Shown here piece after piece: positions 32,828-40,666 of a stretch of DNA of 64,000 nucleotides. This DNA comes from Alicyclobacillus acidocaldarius subsp. acidocaldarius Tc-4-1. GTDB taxonomy: Bacteria > Bacillota > Bacilli > Alicyclobacillales > Alicyclobacillaceae. Under the pieces are notes generated by a model, which searched no databases, was not told the origin of the DNA, and saw only the letters and a list, made by a program, of their open reading frames with translations. Both the position numbers and the translations under genes were made by a program. Position 1 is the stretch's first letter; the number at the start of each line of letters is the position of its first letter. The stretch lies in contig NC_017167.1 in the NCBI RefSeq assembly GCF_000219875.1, forward strand, positions 2,253,360 to 2,317,359, given 5' to 3'.

Positions 32828-33040
32828 TTACGAACCAAACATCGCCATAAACGCCTTCAACGCCGCAGGAACAACGCCGTGCTGCAGCGTGTTCGACAAC
32901 AACAGAGCCGTACCGGTCGCCATGCCGACCCCGGCGATCATCCAGAAGATGCTCACCAGGTTAATCGTGCTGCCCGTCCCGGCTCGACGCCCACGCCAAA
33001 ACGTGGGGCTGCGAATCACGCAACTGAGGAGGCGTTGCAT
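32828..33040 (-). CDS. Small pilin-like membrane protein (70 aa)
   Basis: This protein reads MQRLLSCVIRSPTFWRGRRA, then GTGSTINLVSIFWMIAGVGM and a second hydrophobic run. WRGRRAG followed by a hydrophobic helix resembles the other pilin-like starts in this cluster. At 70 residues it is in the Flp pilin size range. The ATG at 33040 has GGGAG 11 nt upstream; leader element E5 lies 36 nt upstream. It could be the major pilin, but no EY pair typical of Flp is seen. Confidence 0.6.
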   Translation of the reverse strand: MQRLLSCVIRSPTFWRGRRAGTGSTINLVSIFWMIAGVGMATGTALLLSNTLQHGVVPAALKAFMAMFGS

Positions 33041-33075
33041 GAGACTTCACACTCCCTTCCGAGGGCATTAAAAAA

Positions 33076-33109
33076 CCCTCCTATCCCTAGGAGGGGTGTC
33101 ATGCAAAAA
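33076..33109 (-). promoter_or_regulatory. Leader element E5
   Basis: On the minus strand: TTTTTGCATGACA, CCCCTCCTA, loop, TAGGAGGG, six T. It is one of the most symmetric copies, with the stem CCCTCCTA/TAGGAGGG. It lies between tadC and the small pilin-like gene. Confidence 0.7.
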
Positions 33110-33114
33110 CGAAC

Positions 33115-33972
33115 TCAAAACGCGATCCCGACGCCAAAACCACTCGCGAAGAGTTTCATCGCGTACGACAGGACCGCGAAGAAGATATAGCCGAAGACCG
33201 GAATCCCCATCCCCAACGTGGAGATGAGGCCGATCTTAGCCACCGCCGAATTGTGGAGATGTTCGGCCTCCGCATCGCGGATGCGTTCCTCGATTTCAAG
33301 CGACGTCAGCATCATGTCCACAAGCGGCGTGTGATACCGTGTCGCTTGCGACAAAAGCTGCGCGAACTGCGTAGCCTCCGGCAAGCGCAGGCGCTCCGCC
33401 ATGGTCATAAACGCTTCCACTACCGTCTCCACACGCATCGAGACGTTTTCCATACCCTCCGCCGCGCCGATCGCGATGCACACGTCACGAAGATACGGCT
33501 TCAACGGATAATTCGCGACCGATTCCGCTGCCAGAATCCCGCGTTCGATCGGCGCGCCCGCCTCCGTGAGCAGCGCAATCAACAGACGCGCTTGACGCAA
33601 CTGCTTCTTCAGCAGAAGCCGTGCACGCTTATATAGGCGACTCAGATACACGTAGGGTAGAAAAAACGCGAACGCCGCGAATGGAAAAGCCCAGTAGAGG
33701 CCGAGGAGCAGAAACAACGCCAACACCAGCACCGGCATGGCGAAGGACACGCGATACGCAAGGTCCGCCCACTCGGGATGTCCGATCTCTCGCGCGAAAA
33801 ACACCAAGTTTTGATGCAGGCTTTCGAGAAACCCTTGCTTGGGCTTCGGACGCCGAAACGTACCGTGCACGGACTGACGGAACAGGCGCTCCTGTTCCTG
33901 ATCGGCGAGGTACGTCCCGACCACGCCGATGAGCACCGCAAGGGCCATCAGCACACCGAGCGCATACGCCAT
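33115..33972 (-). CDS. tadC: Tad pilus platform protein, TadC-like (T2SF domain)
   Basis: This 285-residue membrane protein has hydrophobic segments at the N-terminus, around residues 75-115 and at the C-terminus. The T2SF-type domain lies between them (KKQLRQARLLIALLTEAGAP, ERLRLPEATQFAQLLSQATR, then SLEIEERIRDAEAEHLHNSA). It would pair with TadB (16292). It lies directly after the HD-GYP gene (3 nt gap), so cyclic-di-GMP signalling and pilus assembly genes are co-transcribed. Leader element E5 follows. Confidence 0.8.
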   Translation of the reverse strand: MAYALGVLMALAVLIGVVGTYLADQEQERLFRQSVHGTFRRPKPKQGFLESLHQNLVFFAREIGHPEWADLAYRVSFAMPVLVLALFLLLGLYWAFPFAAFAFFLPYVYLSRLYKRARLLLKKQLRQARLLIALLTEAGAPIERGILAAESVANYPLKPYLRDVCIAIGAAEGMENVSMRVETVVEAFMTMAERLRLPEATQFAQLLSQATRYHTPLVDMMLTSLEIEERIRDAEAEHLHNSAVAKIGLISTLGMGIPVFGYIFFAVLSYAMKLFASGFGVGIAF

Positions 33973-33975
33973 CGA

Positions 33976-34878
33976 CTATCCCTTCTTTCCCGTCGCAATG
34001 TTTTGCACGAACGCCCAGTCCTGCGCGAGCAACCACTCCGCGAGATGGGGATCGAATTCAACGCCCTTCTTTTGGTCGATCTCGCGCTTGACCTGCTCCG
34101 GCGGCCACCCCTCTTTGTAGGGCCTCGCCTCCAAGAGCGCATCCAGCACGTCCACCAGTTTGACCACCCGCGCCACCAGCGGGATCTCTTCGCCCGCCGC
34201 GCCCGTGGGGTAGCCGGTACCGTCCCAGTTTTCATGATGATGGAGTGCGACTTCCTTGGCCCACCGCCAGCTTTTCTCGTCATACAGCCAAGCGTTCTCC
34301 TGTTGAATATAGCTTTCGACCTCTTCCAACACGTCGCGCCCCTTTTGGGTGTGCGTCTGCACCAGCTTGTACTCTTCCGGGGTCAGCTTGGCGGGCTTAT
34401 ACAGGATTTCGCGCGGGATCGCCGACTTCCCGACATCGTGGACATAGGCAGCCAGGGTAATGCGGGACACATCGGGCTGCTCCCAGCGTAGTGCCTCTTC
34501 GGCGATCCAGATCGTGTATCGTTCGACTCGCGACAAATGGTTTAGCAGTTCAGGGTCCCCGTACTCCGCTGCAAACGCGAGACCGCGAAAGAGCGCCGAT
34601 TGGTAGGCGAGCTTCACCTGGATGGTGTCTTGCTCGAACACATGCGCGAGATACACTTGCGTGTGCGTGTCGTGAGGGATGGAAAATGCATGGAGCAGCG
34701 CCCGATCGCCATTCCTGCGCCGAACCCAGAGCGTGTGAAGGCCCGCTTCCGTGATCTGCGGATGCAAAAAGGCGCTCGGCACCCCCCTTATCTCGTCGGG
34801 CGCAAAGTCCAAGAGTTCGTCCAGGTTGCCTCGAACCGCTGCAATCGCGCCGTCCTGCCCGATCTCAAGCTCCACCAT
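33976..34878 (-). CDS. HD-GYP-type phosphodiesterase with PAS-like sensor
   Basis: HD-GYP proteins degrade cyclic-di-GMP. The protein has 300 residues. Residues 1-85 look like a PAS domain (FAPDEIRGVPSAFLHPQITE). The catalytic domain shows LAAYVHDVGKSAIPREILYK (the HD pair), QTHTQKGRDVLEE, VALHHHENWDGTGYPTG (the GYP-type motif) and VVKLVDVLDALLEARPYKEG. All key residues appear present. I chose the ATG at 34878, which overlaps the GGDEF stop by 14 bp and has GGGGG 9 nt upstream. Confidence 0.88.
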   Translation of the reverse strand: MVELEIGQDGAIAAVRGNLDELLDFAPDEIRGVPSAFLHPQITEAGLHTLWVRRRNGDRALLHAFSIPHDTHTQVYLAHVFEQDTIQVKLAYQSALFRGLAFAAEYGDPELLNHLSRVERYTIWIAEEALRWEQPDVSRITLAAYVHDVGKSAIPREILYKPAKLTPEEYKLVQTHTQKGRDVLEEVESYIQQENAWLYDEKSWRWAKEVALHHHENWDGTGYPTGAAGEEIPLVARVVKLVDVLDALLEARPYKEGWPPEQVKREIDQKKGVEFDPHLAEWLLAQDWAFVQNIATGKKG

Positions 34879-35665
34879 GGGCGCTGTCCCCCCACACGAT
34901 CTCGCCACCGCCGCGATGTTTGCCGTGATAGAGATGCAAATCGGCGTGCGCCAGCAGTTGTTCCAAGGTCTCCCCGTGCTTGGGAAAGCACGCCGTGCCA
35001 AATGTAATGTCGAGGCCATACTGTTCGAGCGGCAAGCGCGCTTTGAGTTGCCTCAACCGATCCACCATGCCTTCATGACACGCGCACGCTTCAAAGATGA
35101 GTACAAACTCGTCCCCGCCCAGTCGAGCCAAGACATCCGACGCACGCTTCTCGGCTTGGAGCGCTTGCGCAATCGCGCACAGCGCCTCGTCCCCCTTCGC
35201 ATGGCCCTGGGTGTCGTTCAGGCACTTGAACTTGTCAAAGTCCATGAGCACCAGCACAAATTCGAGGTTGTTGTACCGCCGTTGCCGACGTTCAAACCAT
35301 TCTTGCAGCCCCTTGCGGTTCAAGCATCCCGTCAATGGGTCGTGCGTGGCTTCCTGCTTCAAGCGTTCGTGGTCGTGAAGAAGACTGTCCGCCGCCAAGA
35401 CAAATTCAACGGCCTGCTCCTCTTCCGGTGTCGGGTCCCCGCGAAAGTAGACTCGATAGAGGCCGTCCGCACAGGGGAGCTCGCGGACACGAAGCAGGGA
35501 TTTCCATGCCGGCGACCCCGTGGTCACGCCGCGCTCAAACACCCCGTCTGGCGTTTCGACCTCCACGCCGAATGCCCGCATATCGAGCCAAAACTGCATG
35601 TGCGCGTCGCGCCAGGATGCACCTTGGGCGAGGCGCTGAAGAAAACGGACATAGGCTTCTAGCAT
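34865..35665 (-). CDS. GGDEF-domain diguanylate cyclase
   Basis: This enzyme makes cyclic-di-GMP from two GTP. The protein has 266 residues. An N-terminal sensor-like region is followed by the cyclase domain: HDPLTGCLNRKGLQEWF, VLMDFDKFKCLNDTQGHAKG, DVLARLGGDEFVLIFEACAC and LLAHADLHLYHGKHRGGG. The GGDEF signature is intact, so activity is likely. An RxxD inhibitory site is not obvious. I chose the ATG at 35665; a GTG three codons earlier has a worse ribosome site. It overlaps the HD-GYP gene and follows the lytic transglycosylase gene. Confidence 0.9.
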   Translation of the reverse strand: MLEAYVRFLQRLAQGASWRDAHMQFWLDMRAFGVEVETPDGVFERGVTTGSPAWKSLLRVRELPCADGLYRVYFRGDPTPEEEQAVEFVLAADSLLHDHERLKQEATHDPLTGCLNRKGLQEWFERRQRRYNNLEFVLVLMDFDKFKCLNDTQGHAKGDEALCAIAQALQAEKRASDVLARLGGDEFVLIFEACACHEGMVDRLRQLKARLPLEQYGLDITFGTACFPKHGETLEQLLAHADLHLYHGKHRGGGEIVWGDSAHGGA

Positions 35666-35670
35666 GCTCC

Positions 35671-36903
35671 TCACACTCCTGCGTGAACGGGATTCCCAGG
35701 GGGCGTCACCACACCCGCCGAGATCCCCGGATCAAGGCCTGCGATGTCGCTCGATACTTGAAACGGCTCCGTGGCGTTGAGAAACCCCACAATGTCCCCA
35801 GCGCTCACCGGCCCGATGGCCTGATTCTCCGCAAGATCCCACTTCATCACCTGATCCGAGGACGCTCGGATCATCACGCTGCTTCCGTTGGGAAGGGGAA
35901 GCGTGATCGTGGCCACTTGATTGCTGGGATCGACAGTCCACGTCACTTCCCCGTCAGCCGGCGCGATGATCGGCAGCGACGGCAACCATTGAGCGACGAG
36001 TGCGGAGTTCTTGTCCTCCTGCTTGGCCTGCACCGTCCATCCTCCCGTCGAAGACGGCGTAAAGGTGAGGTTGGCGTCGCCGAACAGCCAGTATCCGCTG
36101 TGATCAGGCAGTTGGACAGGCGGCGTGTCCAGCACATAGGCCGCCGTCATGCGCATGAGCGCGTTGATGTAATCCTGCACCGCCGCCTCGTCACTCGAAC
36201 CATAGTAATGCGCACTGGCGTTCGGCCAACTCCCATACATGAGATAGAGCACGTGAAGGTATTTCGCCCCAGCATTCAGCGCATCATCGGGGTCGTAGGG
36301 CGAAGCGTAAGGCGCACACCCCTGATCCCCGTTGGCCGCGCATTGTTCGTCCAAAGCCAGGAGTTCCTGGGGTTGAAGCGCCGCTTCGGCGGGCGTACCG
36401 ATCGGCGCTTCGAGATGATCTGCGTCCACGCCGAGTCCCCCGTATTTCTGGATGCGAAGCGCGTCGGTGTCCGGCTCATCGATCTGCACATACGGGTCTT
36501 CCCACCCACTCCAGGTCTCCGGCTCAAACTGCATGAGGCCCATCGCGTGGCTGCCGTCGTAATCCGCATACGCATTCGGCTCCCATGACGATTCGTGGAG
36601 CGCCGTGGCCGCGATATACTGCATGGGCACTTGGTAGGTCTCACTGGCCTGTTGCACGTAGGACACAAACGGCGTCGGGATCCCATCTGCCGGAGACACG
36701 TCCGTGGGAATTTGGCCGTTCCAGGACGAGGGCACCGCCGTATTGAGCGCATTGCCACCCGCAAGCACCGCCACCAAGAGAAGCAGGAAAAACAAGCATG
36801 GGATGCTCACAAGAAACATCGCCAGAAGGAGAAGGAGCGGCCAGCGGCGGCGAGCGAGACGCAGCCCCATCCGCAGTCCGATTCTCCCCAGGATCGCCGT
36901 CAA
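35671..36903 (-). CDS. VirB1-like lytic transglycosylase with M23-like tail
   Basis: Conjugation systems of Gram-positive bacteria use such wall hydrolases to open peptidoglycan for the channel. The protein has 410 residues. It has an N-terminal anchor (RRWPLLLLLAMFLVSIPCLF), a goose-lysozyme/SLT-like domain with the catalytic Glu in AATALHESSWEPNAYADYDG and MGLMQFEPETWSGW, and a C-terminal region like a degenerate peptidase M23 (IIAPADGEVTWTVDPSN). The HxxxD and HxH zinc motifs of M23 are not seen. The start is TTG at 36903, with GGAGG 10 nt upstream. Confidence 0.83.
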   Translation of the reverse strand: MTAILGRIGLRMGLRLARRRWPLLLLLAMFLVSIPCLFFLLLLVAVLAGGNALNTAVPSSWNGQIPTDVSPADGIPTPFVSYVQQASETYQVPMQYIAATALHESSWEPNAYADYDGSHAMGLMQFEPETWSGWEDPYVQIDEPDTDALRIQKYGGLGVDADHLEAPIGTPAEAALQPQELLALDEQCAANGDQGCAPYASPYDPDDALNAGAKYLHVLYLMYGSWPNASAHYYGSSDEAAVQDYINALMRMTAAYVLDTPPVQLPDHSGYWLFGDANLTFTPSSTGGWTVQAKQEDKNSALVAQWLPSLPIIAPADGEVTWTVDPSNQVATITLPLPNGSSVMIRASSDQVMKWDLAENQAIGPVSAGDIVGFLNATEPFQVSSDIAGLDPGISAGVVTPPGNPVHAGV

Positions 36904-36918
36904 ATCCCGCCTTCCTCC

Positions 36919-37590
36919 TTATCCCAGAATAGCCCGCCAGAACGCCGCGTTCTCCACGTAACCCGGCTGCAAATACCAACGCCCGTCGTGCGGGACGAAC
37001 ACGTCCGGAAAACCTCGGATGGCATTCGCAAGCGCGCTCCCTGGCATCGCGTACAGGACCCGTTCCGGCATCGGTACCCCCAAGGCGGCGAACGCTTGTT
37101 GGACCTTTTGTTGGGCCTCAGCCAGCGTGAAAGGCATCGGAACTTGCAACATGGTCTCATTTTGCGTCATCGGGTATTCGTATCGCTCGAACCCCGCGGC
37201 AACCCATGTCGCTCGGCTCAAAAGTCCTTCCTGCTTCAAGGTCTGGGCCAGCTCGTGGCAATACTTGCACCACGGCGCGAAAACAATGACGGGCCGATCA
37301 AGCGGAAGAACCACGGTCTGGCCGGATGCCGTTTCGACTCGCGCCGTCTCAAGCACTTGCAGCATCGAGCTTGGAACAGGCGATAATCCGTGCCAAGTCT
37401 CTGAACCCAAGACGGCGTGTGGCGACGGGAGCACGTTGACCCCCGTCACTTCCCTGGACGAAGCAGGATGCGATGAAATTCTCGTTGTCTCTTGAACGTC
37501 AGACGGTTTGGATACGCTCGTCGCCGCACCGCAGCCCGTCACGAGCAAGGCTGCCATCCCTATCCCAAGCCACGTCACTTTGCGATTCAC
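36919..37590 (-). CDS. Thioredoxin-like lipoprotein (CxxC)
   Basis: This 223-residue exported protein has a lipobox (ALLVTGCG) and a thioredoxin-type active site in VIVFAPWCKYCHELAQTLKQ. It ends with a substrate-side region typical of such folds (VFVPHDGRWYLQPGYV). It would act on disulphides outside the membrane. The start is GTG at 37590, overlapping the stop of the next lipoprotein gene by 4 bp. With the BdbC-like protein at 54670 it could form an oxidative folding pair for secreted element proteins. Confidence 0.78.
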   Translation of the reverse strand: MNRKVTWLGIGMAALLVTGCGAATSVSKPSDVQETTRISSHPASSREVTGVNVLPSPHAVLGSETWHGLSPVPSSMLQVLETARVETASGQTVVLPLDRPVIVFAPWCKYCHELAQTLKQEGLLSRATWVAAGFERYEYPMTQNETMLQVPMPFTLAEAQQKVQQAFAALGVPMPERVLYAMPGSALANAIRGFPDVFVPHDGRWYLQPGYVENAAFWRAILG

Positions 37591-38201
37591 GGTTTCGCCC
37601 CCTCAAAGAATGCCAACCAGTCATGCACTTGCGAGGCAGGCAAGATCCCCGGCACGGCTTCCCAGCCGTTCGCCACGCGGTGATAGGCGATGGGGACAGG
37701 CAGAGACGTATCCTCGTACAACGTGACAGCGCTCGGCAACGGATCACCTGCATAGCCTGCCTGTTTCCACACACGCTCCGTTTGCGCTTGCGTCAGTCCC
37801 ACCCACACGACGGCGGGCTTGTCGTGCAGTTGCGACCACACGCTCTGAAATTGTGGGATCGCATAGGCCGTCAACGCGCTGATGACCAGCACATTCTTGG
37901 TCCCGTTCGGCACCGTGACCGGAAGCGACGTCACATGTTCCAAACGGCTCGCATAGGGTTTTAGATGTTGTGTGATTTGCACAGGCAGGGCTTTGGTGGG
38001 CACTGGAACTTCTTTAACCGGTGGAATTTTGTAATTCGACGAGACTGTGTTGGAAGCGTGCGTCCCCACGCTCGGTCCCGGAACCGGTTGAGTCGGCGAA
38101 GGCGCCGTGGACGCCGTGGTTTGGGTCGCGTGGGTTCCACACCCCGTTAACGCAAGACTCCCCAGCACGACCATCGCGATCATGAACGTTCCCTTCTTCA
38201 A
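37587..38201 (-). CDS. Lipoprotein, possible degenerate thioredoxin fold
   Basis: This 204-residue protein has a lipobox (SLALTGCG), then a Thr/Pro-rich linker and a domain that resembles the neighbouring thioredoxin-like lipoprotein (NVLVISALTAYAIPQFQSVW, ending HDWLAFFEGAKP) but lacks the CxxC. I chose the TTG at 38201 because AGGAGG lies 7 nt upstream; the open frame extends 17 codons further with no signal. It is preceded by leader element E6. It may be a T4SS surface component; its function is unknown. Confidence 0.65.
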   Translation of the reverse strand: MKKGTFMIAMVVLGSLALTGCGTHATQTTASTAPSPTQPVPGPSVGTHASNTVSSNYKIPPVKEVPVPTKALPVQITQHLKPYASRLEHVTSLPVTVPNGTKNVLVISALTAYAIPQFQSVWSQLHDKPAVVWVGLTQAQTERVWKQAGYAGDPLPSAVTLYEDTSLPVPIAYHRVANGWEAVPGILPASQVHDWLAFFEGAKP

Positions 38202-38223
38202 CGTACATCCTCCTCGGTACCTT

Positions 38224-38258
38224 GGTCTCCTCATAGAAGTGTGGTTTGTCATGCAAAA
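38224..38258 (-). promoter_or_regulatory. Leader element E6
   Basis: On the minus strand: TTTTGCATGACA, AACCACACTTC, TATGAGGAGACC. The left half is fully conserved, but the hairpin is poor. A separate AGGAGG precedes the TTG at 38201. Confidence 0.5.
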
Positions 38259-38265
38259 TCAGTGA

Positions 38266-38877
38266 TTATCGGTCCAGCCGTGTGACCTTGCGCCCCGACA
38301 CCTCGTACATCCCAGGCCGAAGCCCGATGATCCATCGCCCGCTCGGCCAGCGAAGACGCCGAGGCTGTCGAAAGACCGCTTGCCGACGCCCAATGCTCAC
38401 GTCTACATGTACAGCGTTGGTGAAAGTCCACGGTTCCGCAGAGCGTGTCCGCACTCGCGTCGGCAAAAGCAACGCTCCGCGCGTCCACCACACGCGCGCC
38501 TGAGCGTGAAACACCGTGCGACGTCCTCGATGCCAAACCAACGTGCGGGGTTTGCGCACAAACCCATCGCTCACATGGCTGCGAAACGGGTAGGCTACGA
38601 AACCATACAAATACTTGACGAGCGATTTCCCATCCGGGTCGAGCTTGCGCGCCAGCCAAGTAAATCCTGCGGCGCTCAGGGTAACGACCACCCAACGATT
38701 CATGAAGAGGTTGAACAGCCGATAAGGTGTGAACGCGTCGAAGAAGAAAAAGAAGATCCAGGACAATGCGAACGTGACGAGATCGTCCCAGTAGAGCCGA
38801 AACCCCAAGTGAATCTTCCGGTCAATGTTGGTCACAACCACTTTCTGCTTGAACAGTTTTTGGTAAGTTCTCGGCAT
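38266..38877 (-). CDS. TcpE-like conjugation membrane protein
   Basis: TcpE-like proteins are small membrane components of Gram-positive conjugation channels. This one has 203 residues. It shows two close hydrophobic segments (WDDLVTFALSWIFFFFFDAF and WVVVTLSAAGFTWLARKL) and the typical KLDPDGKSLVKYLYGFVAYP motif. The C-terminal 100 residues are Arg-rich and longer than usual. I chose the ATG at 38877 (MPRTYQKLF), with GGGAGAAG upstream. The IS607-like element has inserted just upstream of it, so it may have lost its original promoter context. Confidence 0.7.
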   Translation of the reverse strand: MPRTYQKLFKQKVVVTNIDRKIHLGFRLYWDDLVTFALSWIFFFFFDAFTPYRLFNLFMNRWVVVTLSAAGFTWLARKLDPDGKSLVKYLYGFVAYPFRSHVSDGFVRKPRTLVWHRGRRTVFHAQARVWWTRGALLLPTRVRTRSAEPWTFTNAVHVDVSIGRRQAVFRQPRRLRWPSGRWIIGLRPGMYEVSGRKVTRLDR

Positions 38878-38896
38878 CTCAACTTCTCCCTTACAC

Positions 38897-38924
38897 ATGT
38901 GGCGAGGAACACTCCTCGCCACAT
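38897..38924. repeat. Perfect 12-bp hairpin at the end of the IS607-like element
   Basis: ATGTGGCGAGGA and TCCTCGCCACAT pair perfectly across a 4-nt loop (ACAC). It lies 20 bp beyond the tnpB stop. It may be the element's right end, part of the guide (omega) RNA scaffold that overlaps the 3' side of tnpB genes, or a terminator. Confidence 0.7.
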
Positions 38925-38943
38925 GCCTTATCCGTTCTGCAAT

Positions 38944-40143
38944 TCATGGACAAATGTCCACTTCTCGCTTCCTGCTTCCACGACCCATGACTAGCAGCCC
39001 AAGGCCGCCCCCGCCAGAGGGATCTCCACAGGCGTCACTTCCCGCGGAACTCGCGGTACCAATTCTCAAAAGATTTTTCGCTGCGTTGATGTCGCGGTCA
39101 TGCCGCGTGCTGCACGCCGGGCACGTCCACTCCCGCACCGACAATGGCAGCTCGCTTATCACGTACCCGCACGCCGAGCACGTCTTGCTGCTCGCGTAAA
39201 ACCGTGGTGCCACGATGAGTTCCGAGCCATACCACGCACACTTGTACGTCAACATTCGCCGAAACTCGCCAAAACCCACGTCCGAAATGGCTCGCGCCAA
39301 CGCTCGATTCTGTACCATGCCTCGCACATGCAGGTCTTCGATGACGATCACTCGCTTGGTTTTCGCGAGCTCCGTCGTCACCTTGTGCAAAAAGTCCTGA
39401 CGTATGTTGCGGATCTTCCGGTGCAGCCGGGCAAGCGCCAGCGCCGACTTCCGCCGATTTCGCGAGCCTGGTTTCTTTCGGCTATGCCGCTTCGACAGCC
39501 GCCTTAAGCGGCGAAGGTATCGGGCGAGCGGCTTTGGCGCCTCGATTTTCGTCCCGTCAGACAACGCGAGAAAGCACGAAATACCCAAATCTACACCCAC
39601 CGGCTCGCCCGAAGGTGGAACAGGGTCCGGAATCTCCGTTTCTGTGGCCAAACTCACATACCAACGGTCCGCCTCCCGCTTGACCGTCGCCGACAGGATT
39701 CGGCCTTCGACATGCGGTTTCTCTTTCAGCCGAACCCGCCCGAGCCGAGGCAGTTGTATAGCGTTGTCCAAGACGCGAATCGAACCCGTCAGGCGAAACG
39801 AATCGTCGCGACCTTTTTTCTTGAACCGAGGGAATCCGGCCTTGCGCCCCTCCTTCAACCTGCGAAAAAAGTGTTGAAACGCGCGATCCAAGTCCCGCAA
39901 CGCTTCCTGCGGGGCGCATTTGGAGACCTCGTACATCCACGGGAAGTCGGTTTTCTTCAGGCGGTTGAGTTCCCGGTGCTGTTCGATGGCGTTCGTGCTT
40001 TGCCCCGTCTCTTCATAGAGCGCGATGCGTCTGGCAAGCCCCCAATTGTACGCAAATCGGGCCGCACCTGCGTGCTTGGCAAGCAGGTTCCGTTGCATCC
40101 GATTCGGCGCCAACTCATACCGATACGCCCGATGAATCTTCAT
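38944..40143 (-). CDS. tnpB: TnpB RNA-guided nuclease of an IS607-like element
   Basis: TnpB is an RNA-guided DNA nuclease, ancestor of Cas12. The protein has 399 residues, normal for the family. The RuvC residues are all visible: Asp in VGVDLGISCFLALS, Glu in RVIVIEDLHVRGM and Asp in STRHDRDINAAKN. The four-cysteine zinc finger reads CSACGYV and CPACSTRHD. The N-terminus (HRAYRYELAPNRMQRNLLAK) is the usual wedge start. I chose the ATG at 40143, where the family N-terminus begins. The guide RNA would come from the 3' flank (38890-39010). Confidence 0.92.
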   Translation of the reverse strand: MKIHRAYRYELAPNRMQRNLLAKHAGAARFAYNWGLARRIALYEETGQSTNAIEQHRELNRLKKTDFPWMYEVSKCAPQEALRDLDRAFQHFFRRLKEGRKAGFPRFKKKGRDDSFRLTGSIRVLDNAIQLPRLGRVRLKEKPHVEGRILSATVKREADRWYVSLATETEIPDPVPPSGEPVGVDLGISCFLALSDGTKIEAPKPLARYLRRLRRLSKRHSRKKPGSRNRRKSALALARLHRKIRNIRQDFLHKVTTELAKTKRVIVIEDLHVRGMVQNRALARAISDVGFGEFRRMLTYKCAWYGSELIVAPRFYASSKTCSACGYVISELPLSVREWTCPACSTRHDRDINAAKNLLRIGTASSAGSDACGDPSGGGGLGLLVMGRGSRKREVDICP

Positions 40144-40384
40144 GCTCGAGAACCTCTTTTTGGTCGGCGCTTGACACGCGCGCATACAAGGCCACGGCAT
40201 TCTCCGTGGAAGGCTCGGGTTCGTGAACAAGAATGGTGCCCGAAGGAGTTTGTTCAAAAGGCACGGGCATCCGGCCTTCTTTGACCCAACGCCAGGCGGT
40301 CTTGTACGTAATTCCGTTCTTTCTTGCCCAATCACTGAGTTTAATAGAAATAAAATACACTAAATGTACATGATTGTCCATCAT
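40115..40384 (-). pseudogene. Truncated IS607-type serine recombinase (tnpA)
   Basis: The N-terminal MerR-like helix-turn-helix (KLSDWARKNGITYKTAWRWV) and the start of the resolvase domain with the catalytic Ser region (VALYARVSSADQK) are present. Full IS607 TnpA proteins are about 200 residues; here the homology stops near residue 76 and the frame runs into the start of tnpB. The remaining active-site arginines are missing. A deletion between the catalytic domain and tnpB explains this. Confidence 0.8.
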
Positions 40385-40398
40385 TCAGTGAGCAGTTC

Positions 40399-40653
40399 TC
40401 AACCCCCGATCTTTCCGATAAACCATTGGATAATGGGGAAGAACACCGTCGGGGCAAGCAAAAACAATAACGCCACCATCCCAAAGACCACGGTGACCAT
40501 CATGTTGCTGTGGGCTCCCCTGAAATAGTGCATGAAAAGCCGCACCACCATGACCGCCAGCGCCACGACTCCTAAGATCGAAAAGATCGGATCCAACAAG
40601 CTCCACAGAGGATTGCTGGTGATGTCGTTAAGCGTCGTTCCCGTTCCGTTCAT
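40399..40653 (-). CDS. Small two-helix membrane protein, VirB2/TcpD-like
   Basis: This 84-residue protein has two hydrophobic helices (PIFSILGVVALAVMVVRLFM and MVTVVFGMVALLFLLAPTVF) joined by a short basic loop, the layout of VirB2/TrbC-type pilins and of small conjugation proteins such as TcpD. I chose the ATG at 40653, with GGAGG 7 nt upstream; the longer open frame lies inside the YdjM-like gene. It follows that gene and precedes the IS insertion and tcpE. Confidence 0.6.
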   Translation of the reverse strand: MNGTGTTLNDITSNPLWSLLDPIFSILGVVALAVMVVRLFMHYFRGAHSNMMVTVVFGMVALLFLLAPTVFFPIIQWFIGKIGG

Positions 40654-40666
40654 GGGAAAGCCTCCT

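Larger units (their letters stand above)
38897..40384 (-). mobile_element. IS607-like element with truncated TnpA
   Basis: A serine-recombinase-type tnpA start and a full tnpB lie next to each other between two conjugation genes (a VirB2-like gene and the tcpE-like gene). IS607 elements have no terminal inverted repeats, so I set the limits from the tnpA start and the hairpin after tnpB. The tnpA gene is cut short, so the copy cannot move on its own. Confidence 0.65.
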
